A DNA stretch of 64,000 nt from Bacillus infantis NRRL B-14911 (GCF_000473245.1 NC_022524.1:272501-336500), one strand, 5' to 3'; positions 39,816 to 49,143 are shown, numbered from the stretch's first letter. Numbers and translations are program-made. Notes: generated by a model from the letters alone, not told the origin.

Positions 39816-41243
39816 ATGAACTATGAAACGGTTATTGGACTTGAGGTCCATGTTGAATTAAAAACAGATTCGAAAATCTTTTCCGCGAGCCCGAACCATT
39901 TCGGGGCGGAACCCAATACAAACACAAGCGTTGTGGAACTCGGCTATCCCGGCGTGCTGCCGGTGCTTAACCGGAAAGTGGTCGATTACGGGATGAAAGC
40001 GAGCATGGCGCTGAACTGCCAAATAGCTGATGTAACGAAATTTGACCGCAAAAACTATTTTTATCCGGATAATCCAAAGGCCTATCAGATCTCACAGTTT
40101 GATAAGCCGATTGGTGAGCATGGCTGGATTGAAATAGAAGTGGACGGATATAAGAAAAAAATCGGAATCACCCGGATCCATCTGGAAGAGGATGCCGGCA
40201 AGCTGAATCATGAAAAAGGCTATTCCCTCTGCGATTACAACCGCCAGGGAACCCCGCTGATTGAAATCGTGTCAGAGCCTGATATCAGGACAGCCAATGA
40301 AGCCTATGCTTATCTCGAAAAACTGAAAAGCATCATTCAATATACGGGTGTTTCTGATTGTAAAATGGAAGAAGGATCGCTCAGATGTGATGCGAATATT
40401 TCCATCAGGCCAGTTGGCCAGGAGGAATTCGGCACTAAGACCGAGCTGAAAAATCTGAACTCTTTCAACTTTGTCAGAAAAGGGATTGAGTATGAAGCAA
40501 AGCGCCAGGAGGAGGTGCTTCTTGCCGGAGGTACGATCCAGCAGGAAACCCGCCGTTATGACGAGTCTACTAATACGACCCTGCTTATGCGTGTAAAAGA
40601 GGGTTCTGATGATTACCGCTATTTCCCTGAACCTGATCTGACGGATATTTACATAGACCAGGAGTGGAAGGACCGGATCCGTGCCGAGATTCCGGAGCTG
40701 CCGGACGCGAGGCAAAAGCGTTATGTAGAAGAGCTTGGCCTCCCTGCTTATGATGCTGCAGTCCTGACGGTAACAAAGGAGACAGCTGACTTCTTCGAGG
40801 CAGCGGTCGAAGCAGGAGCGGACGCCAAGCAGGCATCAAATTGGCTGATGGGTGAAGTGTCTGCCTACTTGAATGCGGAGCAGAAAGAGCTGGCTGATGT
40901 AAAGCTGACACCGGAGAACCTGGCCGGGATGATCAAGCTGATTGAAAACGGGACAATCTCCAGCAAAATCGCTAAAAAGGTCTTCAAGGAGCTCATCGAA
41001 AATGGCGGGACCGCGGAAGCCATCGTCAAGGAGAAGGGCCTCGTCCAGATTTCTGACGAAGGAGCGCTCCTTCAATATGTGACAGATGCACTTGATGCAA
41101 ATCCGCAATCGATCGATGACTTCAAGGCAGGCAAACAAAAAGCAACCGGGTTCCTGGTCGGGCAGATCATGAAAGCCTCCAAGGGACAGGCTAATCCCCA
41201 AATGATCAACAAGCTGCTGATGCAGGAAATAACAAAACGATAG
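39816..41243 (+). CDS. gatB: Asp/Glu-tRNA amidotransferase subunit GatB
   Basis: The tRNA-binding, kinase-like subunit that activates the acyl group and transfers the amide. 475 residues. [42 protein letters not shown] and the C-terminal YqeY-like tail are present. ATG 39816 has AGGGGG about 8 nt upstream. An open reading frame continues upstream into gatA, but the family start is clear. It ends at a terminator. Confidence 0.96.
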   Translation: MNYETVIGLEVHVELKTDSKIFSASPNHFGAEPNTNTSVVELGYPGVLPVLNRKVVDYGMKASMALNCQIADVTKFDRKNYFYPDNPKAYQISQFDKPIGEHGWIEIEVDGYKKKIGITRIHLEEDAGKLNHEKGYSLCDYNRQGTPLIEIVSEPDIRTANEAYAYLEKLKSIIQYTGVSDCKMEEGSLRCDANISIRPVGQEEFGTKTELKNLNSFNFVRKGIEYEAKRQEEVLLAGGTIQQETRRYDESTNTTLLMRVKEGSDDYRYFPEPDLTDIYIDQEWKDRIRAEIPELPDARQKRYVEELGLPAYDAAVLTVTKETADFFEAAVEAGADAKQASNWLMGEVSAYLNAEQKELADVKLTPENLAGMIKLIENGTISSKIAKKVFKELIENGGTAEAIVKEKGLVQISDEGALLQYVTDALDANPQSIDDFKAGKQKATGFLVGQIMKASKGQANPQMINKLLMQEITKR

Positions 41244-41251
41244 AGAATAAG

Positions 41252-41280
41252 CCGCTGGGGAAATCCAGCGGTTTCTATTT
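41252..41280 (+). terminator. terminator after gatCAB
   Basis: CCGCTGG and CCAGCGG pair perfectly around GGAAAT and are followed by TTTCTATTT. Confidence 0.85.
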
Positions 41281-41448
41281 ATTATGGGGAAATTTGCTGG
41301 TCTGTTTAGACAAACTTCCTCTTTATTTCCCAGGAAAGGATGAAATGCAGCAAAGTCCGGCAAAAAAAGGATTGTACTGTATTCGCAGAGAATAAATAAG
41401 AGATGCAATAGCCAATTAATCAATATTGATAGGAAAGGAAGTGCTTGT

Positions 41449-42000
41449 ATGGAATTGAAAGACTGGTTTGCGAAGGGACTGACCTTCTCTGAATATGTGG
41501 AAGGTATGAGTGTTAATAAGCAGGAGATGGAAAGCATAGAAAATAAGTTTTCTCTTACAGAAGAGGAAGAGGCCAAGCTGGGGAATGTGAAGGGAAAAGG
41601 ATTAAAAGTGATTGTCCTGACAGAGGACTGGTGCGGGGATGCGATGCTTAATATTCCGATCCTTATGCATATAGCAAGAGAGACGGATATGGAGACAAGG
41701 TTCATTCTGCGGGATGAAAATCTTGAGCTGATGGATCAGTATTTAACCAATGGAACGGCACGTTCAATTCCTATTTTTATCTTCATCGATGGAGACGGAC
41801 AGGAAAAGGCTGTATGGGGCCCGCGGGCAGAGACCGTTCAGGCCTTTGTCGATAATGAACGGGCGCAGCTTCCATCAGCCGACAGTGAAGACTTCAAAGA
41901 AAAGCAAGGCATCATGTTTAAAAAGATGAAAGCGGCATACCAGGAAGATGAACAGGTCTGGCATGATGTGGCAGCAAGCATTATAGCTAAACTTCAATAA
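41449..42000 (+). CDS. thioredoxin-family protein with WCGD
   Basis: 183 residues; a helical N-terminal part to about residue 45, then a thioredoxin fold of the kind in the Thioredoxin_9 family. The active-site position reads Trp61-Cys62-Gly63-Asp64, so the second Cys is missing and it cannot act as a normal dithiol oxidoreductase; monothiol chemistry or a chaperone role is possible. SIPIFIFID holds the cis-Pro. ATG 41449 follows AAAGGAAG. Single gene with terminator. Confidence 0.82.
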   Translation: MELKDWFAKGLTFSEYVEGMSVNKQEMESIENKFSLTEEEEAKLGNVKGKGLKVIVLTEDWCGDAMLNIPILMHIARETDMETRFILRDENLELMDQYLTNGTARSIPIFIFIDGDGQEKAVWGPRAETVQAFVDNERAQLPSADSEDFKEKQGIMFKKMKAAYQEDEQVWHDVAASIIAKLQ

Positions 42001-42063
42001 AGGCAGCAAAGAATAGCCGCCCATATTAAAAGTATAGCAGGCAGCCCGGCTGGCTTCTCAATT

Positions 42064-42103
42064 ACAAATAAAGCTTCCGCATCTCAGCGGCAGCTTTATT
42101 TGT
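42064..42103. terminator. shared bidirectional terminator
   Basis: ACAAATAAAGCT and AGCTTTATTTGT pair perfectly (12 bp) with an inner CCGC/GCGG stem. It lies between the convergent ends of the thioredoxin gene (+) and a small membrane gene (-). Confidence 0.8.
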
Positions 42104-42110
42104 ATTCTGT

Positions 42111-42434
42111 TCAAGAGAACAAAAACGAAATTCCAAGGGAAGCAGCGAGCATAAGCAGGGAGGATGCGAGCAGGGGATTGACTCTGATGTGGAACATTTC
42201 TCTGGCTTCCCTGTGCCCTGTATCCCGGTGGTTCATGAATGAACTGGCGATGACTCTGTTGGTCCAAGCATCGCCTGTGCTGGAAAAAAACAAGACGAAA
42301 GCAAACCACAGAGCGGAAAATAAGAATGAGAAATCAATCAGTCCATAGCCGGAAAAGAAGAAATGCCAGATGGAGAAAAGCAGCAGGGCCTGGATGGTCA
42401 AGGAAGCAGCAAGGATGATGGCAAAACGTTTCAT
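42111..42434 (-). CDS. small membrane protein, possibly DUF3899
   Basis: 107 residues with three hydrophobic segments: about 5-25, 33-53 and 86-106. Between the second and third is a polar loop with HRDTGHREAREMFHIRVNP. The shape and pattern resemble DUF3899 membrane proteins of Bacillus, but I am not certain. AAAGGAG lies 7-8 nt before the ATG. Role unknown. Confidence 0.6.
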   Translation of the reverse strand: MKRFAIILAASLTIQALLLFSIWHFFFSGYGLIDFSFLFSALWFAFVLFFSSTGDAWTNRVIASSFMNHRDTGHREAREMFHIRVNPLLASSLLMLAASLGISFLFS

Positions 42435-42562
42435 GAATTTATCTCCTTTCCATTATTAGAGGAAGCGGCGTATGGAAGGATGTGTGTTTCAAAGTGGGCG
42501 GCTTGCCCCCATGCTACTTTTTTTACGATTAAAGAAAGAAAAAGTTCCAAAAAAAGTAAAAA

Positions 42563-43003
42563 TTAAGAGATGGTATGAAAGAAAGAGAGAGGGATATAAC
42601 TTTGTTTCAGTATAGAGCGGGCTATTTGCTTGATTACACCGGGCTCCCGCAGCCCGTTATCGTCCATGCTGAGAATTTCCTGAGCTGTCATCCATTTATA
42701 TTCTGTCATCCCATTTTCTAATTTAATAGTGCCGCCGGCAAATTCAGCAAGAAATTGAAAAAGGAGAATAGGGTGGCCTGTCCTGCTGGTAAACTGGAAG
42801 ATTCCTGCCGATTCCGCAATTTTAATATCCAGCCCTGTTTCTTCTTTTGTTTCCCGCCGGGCGGCCGAAATTATATCTTCCCCGGGCTCCACATGGCCGG
42901 AGGGGAAATTCCAGGTGGGACCAGCCTCATTTTTTTGTTCCTTAATCATGAGCAGGCGGCCATCCATCAGGACGGCAGTGCTTGCAATCAAGATAGAATT
43001 CAT
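42563..43003 (-). CDS. Nudix hydrolase
   Basis: 146 residues. The Nudix box is complete (GHVEPGEDIISAARRETKEE, then TGLD), near residues 37-60. Substrate unknown. I set the start at the ATG whose complement ends at 43003, because AGGAGG is 6-7 nt before it; a reading ten codons longer has no ribosome site. It is downstream of the symporter gene on the same strand's upstream side, with no shared terminator. Confidence 0.82.
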   Translation of the reverse strand: MNSILIASTAVLMDGRLLMIKEQKNEAGPTWNFPSGHVEPGEDIISAARRETKEETGLDIKIAESAGIFQFTSRTGHPILLFQFLAEFAGGTIKLENGMTEYKWMTAQEILSMDDNGLREPGVIKQIARSILKQSYIPLSFFHTIS

Positions 43004-43046
43004 TGAGTACCTCCTGTATACTTTTTGGTTCATTATAACATGAGAA

Positions 43047-43070
43047 ATGCCCCCTTCATTCAGGGGGCAT
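43047..43070 (-). terminator. terminator after the symporter gene
   Basis: ATGCCCCC and GGGGGCAT pair perfectly. On the minus strand it follows the symporter stop by 5 nt; the trailing run is short (TTTCTC). It lies between the symporter stop and the Nudix start, both on the minus strand. Confidence 0.65.
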
Positions 43071-43074
43071 GGTG

Positions 43075-44322
43075 TTAAATGATAGCTTCCTCTTCTTTTT
43101 CAAAGTGTTTATCCATCCAGTCTTTCCCTTCGAGCTGTTTGGTGACAAGCATGCTGGAAACAGTATCTCCGGTGACATTGACGGCAGTGGCTGGCGGATC
43201 GACCACTACGCCGATTGCTGAAATGATCGGAAGCGCCTCAATTGGCAGGCCGTAAAGTGTGATGATCATCATCTCGCCAATAAAGCCTCCTCCTGGCACA
43301 CCGCTCATGACTGTCCCTGCAAGCAGAGAGATGCCGATTGCCGTTAAGAAGGTGTCCAGGCCAGTGAAATCCATATTGAAAATGCCGAATACAAAAGATA
43401 TCTTCAATATGGCCGCCAGGCAGGAGCCATCCATATGAATGGTTGCGCCGAGCGGAAGAACGGTTTCCCTAATATCTTTAGGCACGCCGATTCGTTTGGC
43501 GGCCTGCAGGTTAACAGGCAATGAGCCAACGCTGCTTCCAGTGGCAAGAGCGGTGGCAGCAGGGGAAAAGATATTTTTCCAAAAGCGGGCCACTCCTCTC
43601 CGTCCCCCGGCAATAAAGGCATAAAGCGTAAAGCCGATCAGGAAATAAAGAATGGCAGCAGGGTAATAGACGATTACGGCACGGGCATAATCTCCGAGAA
43701 GTTCAGGACCGAATACGCCTATCAGTGACGCAAAGTAAGCGCCAAGTCCAATGGGTGCATAATACATGACAAGATTGATCAGCCTCATAAAGACTTCTGA
43801 ACCGCTGACCAGAAACTTTGTGAAAGGGCGTCCTTTTTCACCAGAAAGGCCTGAAGCCACCCCAACCAGGACTGAAAAGACTATTAAAGCGAGCATATTC
43901 TTGCGGGAGAAGATTTCAATAAAGTCAGGCACAGTAAAGGTTTTGACCAACTGATCGGGCAGGCTCAGCTCTTCTGTATTTTCCGGCTGTGTCAGAGGGA
44001 TGTCAGTCCCCTGGGCCGGCGGGAAGGCTGTTACCGCAACCAGCATTACAATAGAGGCAATAATGCCTGTAGCAATGAATACAACCATCATGCTGCCCAT
44101 GATTTTTCCGAGCCGCTTCATGCTGTTCATATTGGCGATAGCCGATGAGATTGTGAAAAAGACGAGCGGTACTACTAACATAAATAAGAGATTTAAGAAT
44201 AAGTCCCCAAGCGGCTTGATTACTTCCGCTTTTTCTCCGAAAACGAACCCGATAATGCTTCCAATGATAATTGAAGCAAACAGGATAATGGGAAAGCGGT
44301 ATGCTTTTAATTTTTCCTTCAT
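43075..44322 (-). CDS. dicarboxylate/amino acid:cation symporter (DAACS)
   Basis: 415 residues, about eight membrane helices and two re-entrant loops. Family marks are LFLNLLFMLVVPLVFFTI, the serine-rich loop ALATGSSVGSLPVN, GVPGGGFIGE and DPPATAVNVTGDTV, where the common form has NMDPTRT; the changed positions may alter substrate choice. Likely imports glutamate, aspartate or C4-dicarboxylates with H+ or Na+. AAAGGAG precedes the ATG. Single gene unit. Confidence 0.87.
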   Translation of the reverse strand: MKEKLKAYRFPIILFASIIIGSIIGFVFGEKAEVIKPLGDLFLNLLFMLVVPLVFFTISSAIANMNSMKRLGKIMGSMMVVFIATGIIASIVMLVAVTAFPPAQGTDIPLTQPENTEELSLPDQLVKTFTVPDFIEIFSRKNMLALIVFSVLVGVASGLSGEKGRPFTKFLVSGSEVFMRLINLVMYYAPIGLGAYFASLIGVFGPELLGDYARAVIVYYPAAILYFLIGFTLYAFIAGGRRGVARFWKNIFSPAATALATGSSVGSLPVNLQAAKRIGVPKDIRETVLPLGATIHMDGSCLAAILKISFVFGIFNMDFTGLDTFLTAIGISLLAGTVMSGVPGGGFIGEMMIITLYGLPIEALPIISAIGVVVDPPATAVNVTGDTVSSMLVTKQLEGKDWMDKHFEKEEEAII

Positions 44323-44492
44323 TTAGGTAACTCCTTTTGCAAAAAAAATTGAGATGATGCCCATAGGATATGGGTGAACCTCTACCATTCTACCCGAAAT
44401 GGAATGGATATGACAGATTGGGAAATGAACAGGTATTTTTTTCATTCAAAGGATCTGCCATTCAGAAGGCGGACCGGGCTTGTTTATACAAC

Positions 44493-44519
44493 AAAAAAAA
44501 GAGAGCCATCACAGCTCTC
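44493..44519 (-). terminator. terminator of plsY
   Basis: On the minus strand GAGAGC and GCTCTC pair and are followed by eight T. The stem begins at the plsY stop codon. Confidence 0.88.
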
Positions 44520-45144
44520 AAGCCTGCTTCGGCCCTTTTTTCGCAGGTATCCTGTCATTCTTTAAGTTTTTGTCATTGATCTTTGGCTCTTTATTTTGGC
44601 GGAAGTTTGAGATGTTTGAACGGTGCAGGATGATCAGAAAGATTGTAAAAAAGAAAAATATAAGTTCATGGGTCCAACCGGGCTGAAATAAAGAAAAAAT
44701 GAAAAGGGCAATTCCGACAGAGATTGAACCGAAAAATACATATTTTGTTGCATAAATGACTCCGACAAACGCTGCATAGGCCGCCAGAAACATCCAGGCA
44801 TTGGCAACCAGCAGCACCCCTGCGGTTGTTGCAATGGCTTTGCCTCCGCGGAAGCCAGCGAAAATAGGGAAGCAGTGGCCCGCAACCGCAATCAGTCCGG
44901 TGTAGAGCGGATCCAGGTCAGTATGAAGAAGGAGAGGCAGACCTGCGGCAAGTGCCCCCTTGCCTGCATCAATGAGAAGGACGGCAATCCCGGCCCGCTT
45001 TCCAAGGACCCGCACGGTGTTGGTTGCCCCGGGATTATTGCTGCCATGCTCACGTATGTCGATTTGGAACAGCCACCTGCCAATCAGAAGAGCGGTTGGA
45101 ATCGAGCCGATCAAATAGGCGGCTGCAAGAATAGCAAAATTCAT
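44518..45144 (-). CDS. plsY: acyl-phosphate glycerol-3-phosphate acyltransferase PlsY
   Basis: Membrane enzyme that moves an acyl group from acyl-phosphate to glycerol-3-phosphate, the first step of phospholipid synthesis. 208 residues. The three PlsY loops are visible: LIGSIPTALLIGR, HGSNNPGATNTVRVLGK and HCFPIFAGFRGGKAIATT. A charged tail (about 175-208) extends past the last helix. The start ending at 45144 has AAAGGAGG 4-5 nt upstream; a reading six codons longer does not. It is a stand-alone gene here. Confidence 0.92.
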   Translation of the reverse strand: MNFAILAAAYLIGSIPTALLIGRWLFQIDIREHGSNNPGATNTVRVLGKRAGIAVLLIDAGKGALAAGLPLLLHTDLDPLYTGLIAVAGHCFPIFAGFRGGKAIATTAGVLLVANAWMFLAAYAAFVGVIYATKYVFFGSISVGIALFIFSLFQPGWTHELIFFFFTIFLIILHRSNISNFRQNKEPKINDKNLKNDRIPAKKGPKQA

Positions 45145-45191
45145 AAATCCTCCTTTCTGCAAGCCCTACAGCAAAAATAAAGTGAGAGAAA

Positions 45192-45220
45192 TTGTAATTG
45201 CTTTCATTCTACCATATAAT
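45192..45220 (+). promoter_or_regulatory. promoter of the methyltransferase gene
   Basis: TTGTAA (45192-45197) and TATAAT (45215-45220) with a 17-nt spacer, 51 nt before the start codon. Confidence 0.7.
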
Positions 45221-45270
45221 GAGCATACCCCGATTTAAATTCCTAATATTTTGAAAAAGGATGTGGCGGA

Positions 45271-46065
45271 ATGGGTATTGTTGATTTTGGAAACAGGGCA
45301 AGTGAATATGCACGTTCCCGGAACGATGTTCCAAATAGTCTGTTTGATAGCCTTCATCTAAGAAATATTAATTTTACCGGCAAAAAAGTGGTTGATCTGG
45401 GCTGCGGGACAGGAGCGCTGACTAGGAGGCTGATTTTCCGCAAAGCAGACGCTGTCGGAATCGATCCCTCAGAAAAGCTTCTACAGGAAGCCGCCGGGAT
45501 CAGCCGGGACAAGTATCTTGAAATCCCTTATAAAAAAGGAACTGCAGAAAATACAGGCCTTGACGGGGCTGAGTATGATATGGCGACGGTGCTCCGTGCC
45601 TGGCACTGGTTTGACAGGGAAGAAGCCCTCAGGGAAATTACCAGGATTCTTAAGCCGAAGGGTCACCTGATTGTGGCAGATACAGGATTCAAGACAGACC
45701 AAAGGCTTGTGGAAATCACTTTTGATTTTTTGAAGAAAGAAGGAGCAGAGCTTAAACCTGCCGGAAGCAAGGCAGAGTCAAGCCAAAGAATCAATGGATT
45801 TCCTGTAGAGTGGTTCCGTGAGTGGGAAGAGGCAGGGTTCGGGCTGAAGGATTTGTATGCGCTTCCATACGATGTCCATTTCACCAATGAAGAATGGCTG
45901 GACAGAGTGGCTTCTTTATCGTATTTGGCGGACCTCTCAAAAGAGGAAGGAGATGGATTGCTGCAGCGCCTGAAAGAAGAGCTGGAGGCACACTATGGGG
46001 CCAGTGCCTCACATGAGATTGCGCATTTCTGCACTATAGCTATTCTTCAGGAGGGAATCCGGTAA
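45271..46065 (+). CDS. class I SAM-dependent methyltransferase
   Basis: 264 residues with a Rossmann-like methyltransferase core. Motif I is VVDLGCGTG (about residues 40-48), motif II AVGIDPSEKLL, and MATVLRAWHWFDRE follows in the post-I region; the AWHWFD stretch is seen in small-molecule methyltransferases of the UbiE/Methyltransf_11 kind. The substrate is unknown. It is transcribed from its own promoter and lies before signal peptidase. Confidence 0.82.
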   Translation: MGIVDFGNRASEYARSRNDVPNSLFDSLHLRNINFTGKKVVDLGCGTGALTRRLIFRKADAVGIDPSEKLLQEAAGISRDKYLEIPYKKGTAENTGLDGAEYDMATVLRAWHWFDREEALREITRILKPKGHLIVADTGFKTDQRLVEITFDFLKKEGAELKPAGSKAESSQRINGFPVEWFREWEEAGFGLKDLYALPYDVHFTNEEWLDRVASLSYLADLSKEEGDGLLQRLKEELEAHYGASASHEIAHFCTIAILQEGIR

Positions 46066-46175
46066 AGTGACTGATGGAGGACATTCAGTACAGAGCGCTT
46101 TTTCAAACCGAAATGTGCATATGCCATTCTTTTCGCTTATAATAGATTCATATAGTGATTGAGAGGAGAATGACC

Positions 46176-46721
46176 ATGGCAGGGAACAGCAAAAAGTCTG
46201 AATGGATTTCATGGGCCAAATCGATTGCCCTCGCGCTCGTCATTGCGTTTATTTGCCGCCAGTTTATATTTGCGCCGGTGACTGTCCAGGGCGATTCCAT
46301 GATGCCGACCTTCCAGAATCAGAATAAAGTGATCGTGACCAAGCTCAGCAAGATTGAGCGTTTGGATGTCGTTGTATTTCATTCGCCTGATTCCGAGGAT
46401 GATTATATAAAAAGGGTGATCGGTCTGCCAGGGGATGAAATTTCTGTGAAGGACGACCAGCTTTTTGTGAATGGGAAAAAAGTGGACGAACCATATCTGG
46501 CTGAAAACCGCAAGGAAGCGGCAGAGTTCGGCATTGAGCATCTGACAGAAAATTTTGGACCGCTTGTCGTGCCGGAGCATCAATATTTTGTGATGGGCGA
46601 TAACCGTTTGAACAGCAATGACAGCAGAAGCTTTGGATTCATTTCTGATGAGTCTGTCGTTGGGGAAGCCAAGTTCCGCTACTTCCCGCTCAATCGGATA
46701 GGAAATCCTGAGAAACCATAA
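46176..46721 (+). CDS. lepB: type I signal peptidase
   Basis: Removes signal peptides from secreted proteins at the outer face of the membrane. 181 residues, similar in length to B. subtilis SipS/SipT. One N-terminal helix (about residues 15-33), catalytic Ser41 in QGDSMMPT and Lys79 in DYIKRVIGLPGD; the GDNRLNSNDSRSFG box is complete. ATG 46176 has GAGAGGAG 7 nt upstream; ATG 46170 is too close to it. TATAAT at 46138-46143 is the likely -10. Confidence 0.94.
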   Translation: MAGNSKKSEWISWAKSIALALVIAFICRQFIFAPVTVQGDSMMPTFQNQNKVIVTKLSKIERLDVVVFHSPDSEDDYIKRVIGLPGDEISVKDDQLFVNGKKVDEPYLAENRKEAAEFGIEHLTENFGPLVVPEHQYFVMGDNRLNSNDSRSFGFISDESVVGEAKFRYFPLNRIGNPEKP

Positions 46722-46727
46722 AAGAAG

Positions 46728-46758
46728 GAGCCCGGCTGCTAATTAGCCGGGCTCTTTT
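46728..46758 (+). terminator. terminator after signal peptidase
   Basis: GAGCCCGGCT and AGCCGGGCTC pair perfectly around GCTAATT and are followed by TTTT. It can also serve the convergent oxidoreductase gene. Confidence 0.88.
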
Positions 46759-46762
46759 CCTG

Positions 46763-47896
46763 TCACTCGCTTTTTTGATCCTTTAAAGCTCCTTGAACGT
46801 GATAAGGATTGAGATCAATGTCTGTATCATGCCCCAATGCCAGCTTTGCAAGCTGCTGTCCAAGAAACGGCCCCATCGTCAGGCCGGAAGCGCCAAGCCC
46901 GTTGGCAGTGAGCAGGCCTTCCCACCCAGGGACAGCTCCGATGACCGGAAGGAAGCCGGGAGTAAAGGGGCGGAAACCGACCCTGGCTTCTATCAGACTG
47001 GCATCCGCCAGGCCGGGAGCTGTAGAGAGGGCTTTTGAAAGGACCTCCTGCATGCCTCCGGCTGTGATTCTCGCATCAAAACCGGATACATCATTTTCAT
47101 GAGTTGCCCCTGCAACAATCCGTCCGCCGGTGAAGGCAAGCAGATACTGGTCACCGGGGGGCATAAGGACAGGCCAGCTGTCAGTTGCTTCATCCGGAAG
47201 CTTTAGGTGGGCAATCTGGGCCTTCTGATAGCTGACATCCATTTCAATGCCGAGCGGCTTGAATATTTCCGCTGCCCATGCGCCGGCACAGACGATGACA
47301 GCATCTGCCTCCCACTGTTCTTGACCGGCAAGGATGCCTGTCACCCGGTTTCCTTCATAGATCAATGAAGCATCCTTTTCGAGAAAGACTGCCCCTTCCT
47401 TTTCTGCCGCACGGATCAGGGAATCCCTCAGTGCCCGTCCGTCTACCCGGGCGGCTCCGCTGACCTGCACTGCTTCAAACTCTTTATCAACCGGAGGGAA
47501 AGCCTCTGTTGTCTGTTCCCGGGTAAGAAGTGTGACTTCGCCGATTTCCGGTGCTTCCTCCCTCCGCTTCAATGTCCGTTCTTCAGCCTTTTCCAATTTA
47601 TTGGTTTCCTTGTGCAGGATAAGGGCCCCAACCCTGCTGTAGCCTGTATCCGACTCGCCGCGTTCCTCAAGCTCCTTCACGAGCTCCGGATAATAGCGTG
47701 CCCCCGCTTTAGCAAGCCGGTACCAATCTTTATTGCGCCTCTGCGATACCCATGGGCAGACAATGCCGGCAGCAGCGGCAGTAGCCTGTCCTTTTTCATT
47801 CCGGTCCGCCAAGATCACCCGGTTCCCCGATTTTGCCAGGTGGTAGGCAGCTGAGGCGCCCAATATCCCTGCACCTATCACAATATATTTTTTCAT
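46763..47896 (-). CDS. FAD-dependent amino acid/amine oxidoreductase (DAO family)
   Basis: 377 residues. The dinucleotide-binding fold is at the N terminus (YIVIGAGILGASAAYHLA), with DRNEKGQATAAAAG after it, and GFRPFTPGFLPVIG and GLGASGLTMGP near the C terminus, as in glycine/D-amino-acid oxidases and the small DadA-like dehydrogenases. Substrate unknown. The ATG at 47896 has AAAGGA 8 nt upstream; another ATG three codons earlier is too close to the ribosome site. Convergent with signal peptidase. Confidence 0.86.
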   Translation of the reverse strand: MKKYIVIGAGILGASAAYHLAKSGNRVILADRNEKGQATAAAAGIVCPWVSQRRNKDWYRLAKAGARYYPELVKELEERGESDTGYSRVGALILHKETNKLEKAEERTLKRREEAPEIGEVTLLTREQTTEAFPPVDKEFEAVQVSGAARVDGRALRDSLIRAAEKEGAVFLEKDASLIYEGNRVTGILAGQEQWEADAVIVCAGAWAAEIFKPLGIEMDVSYQKAQIAHLKLPDEATDSWPVLMPPGDQYLLAFTGGRIVAGATHENDVSGFDARITAGGMQEVLSKALSTAPGLADASLIEARVGFRPFTPGFLPVIGAVPGWEGLLTANGLGASGLTMGPFLGQQLAKLALGHDTDIDLNPYHVQGALKDQKSE

Positions 47897-48007
47897 AGCC
47901 TGCATCCTTTATAATGGAATTTAGTTATAGTATACCGTCCTGTCGGCTTAATTGTAAAAAGTGCATAGAGCATCTTTGTGGAATCTGGCAGAATATGTAT
48001 TTTTGTG

Positions 48008-48016
48008 TGATATAAT
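48008..48016 (+). promoter_or_regulatory. extended -10 for the lipoprotein gene
   Basis: TGATATAAT is a perfect extended -10 (TGn plus TATAAT), 33 nt before ATG 48050. No good -35 is seen. Confidence 0.55.
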
Positions 48017-48049
48017 AAAAGCATCCTTACAAGAAAGCAGTGACAATAG

Positions 48050-48595
48050 ATGAAAAAACTCCTCATGATCGGCCTTGCCGCAAGCCTTCTTGCAGGCTGC
48101 CAGAATATGCAGAGCGGAAAACTGGATACAGATAATCTGAAAAAAGTGGAGATGGCCGACGTGGATAAAGAACAGGCCAAAAAAATTCCTGTTACATATG
48201 AAGCGCAGACTGTTGAAGAGGGACTCGATGCGCTCCCGTTTGAAATGAAGCTGCCGAAAAAGCTGCCGTTTGATGGGGAGGGGTTTCAGCCGCCGGCTAT
48301 TATGGATATGAACCATACCGGAAAACAAATCAAGGCGGAATTCAAGGCCATTCCAAAAAGCAAAAAAGAGGATTACTTGTTGATGGTTTTTGCTGATTAC
48401 CCGGTCGAATCCTCCGAGCAGCCCAATTCCGAACCAGTGGAGCTTGAAGGAGGAGCAGAGGGCATGTATCAGGGAAACACCTTGTCCTTTCTGCGGGATA
48501 AGGTTCAGTACACCATTATGTACAATAACAAAGCCATTCCGGAAGATCAGCACAAAAAAGAGCTGACTGAAATGGCCAATGAGATGCTGAAGTAG
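48050..48595 (+). CDS. lipoprotein of unknown function
   Basis: 181 residues. A signal peptide with lipobox LLAGC (Cys17) should place it on the outer membrane surface. The mature part has no recognised domain; strands such as LPFEMKLPKKLPFDGEGFQPPAIMDM and YTIMYNNKAIPED suggest a small beta-rich fold. It is acidic and lysine-rich. It is divergent from the oxidoreductase gene. The ribosome site is weak. Confidence 0.72.
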   Translation: MKKLLMIGLAASLLAGCQNMQSGKLDTDNLKKVEMADVDKEQAKKIPVTYEAQTVEEGLDALPFEMKLPKKLPFDGEGFQPPAIMDMNHTGKQIKAEFKAIPKSKKEDYLLMVFADYPVESSEQPNSEPVELEGGAEGMYQGNTLSFLRDKVQYTIMYNNKAIPEDQHKKELTEMANEMLK

Positions 48596-48705
48596 TTCGC
48601 TTAGCAGGCTCCTGATATGGTATGCTAATGTTCATGTGCAAGCCTTGCTGCGGACCGTGTGTTGGCAGGAAGAACGCTTCACAGTTACATGGGAGCTGAT
48701 TATTG

Positions 48706-48870
48706 ATGACCAAAGCAAAAAAAGGAAAAAGCGGCACTGGCAGCGGAACTGGAAAGAAAGGGTGGAACCGCTGGCAGGCGGGTGCCAAAAAAGCAAAAAG
48801 CGCCAAGCCATATAAAAGCAAAGGCACAAAAAATCAAGGGAAATCCGGGGATTCCGGCGGGAATGACTAA
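48706..48870 (+). CDS. small basic Gly/Lys-rich protein (DUF3934-like)
   Basis: A 54-codon gene. The product is very basic and low complexity: TKAKKGKSGTGSG, then GWNRWQAGAKKAKSAKPYKSKG, which resembles DUF3934 proteins of Bacillus. Function unknown; nucleic-acid binding would suit its charge. GGGAG lies 10 nt before ATG 48706. Confidence 0.6.
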   Translation: MTKAKKGKSGTGSGTGKKGWNRWQAGAKKAKSAKPYKSKGTKNQGKSGDSGGND

Positions 48871-48935
48871 GGATGGGGATAAGAGCCAGGAAGTTCCTCT
48901 GGCTCTATTTTATTTGTTCATAAAGACCCCTGCAG

Positions 48936-49091
48936 TTATTTGTAATCCTGCTGATCCTCTCTTCCGTCATTTCCTTCATCAACGCCCGTTGCCCGGTTGA
49001 ATGCCTGGGAGATGATATTGAGCCCCTGATCCATCGCGTCCATCGACTTCATTTTTTCCCCGACCTTTTTGTCCTTCTTTTGTTCTTCCAT
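48936..49091 (-). CDS. small charged protein, 51 residues
   Basis: MEEQKKDKKVGEKMKSMDAM starts a 51-residue, highly charged product with the middle part LNIISQAFNRATG. The ribosome site is ideal (GGAGGTG 6 nt before the ATG), which is the main support. No family recognised. It lies between the Gly/Lys-rich gene and the Lrp regulator. Confidence 0.6.
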   Translation of the reverse strand: MEEQKKDKKVGEKMKSMDAMDQGLNIISQAFNRATGVDEGNDGREDQQDYK

Positions 49092-49143
49092 AAAAAGCAC
49101 CTCCTGTGTTTATAGGATTCGATGCTATCCATGGATTATGCGC

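Noticed and set aside
41300-41705. Minus-strand open frame over the end of gatB and the thioredoxin gene
   Set aside because: It is a shadow of two well-supported + strand genes and has no recognised domain.
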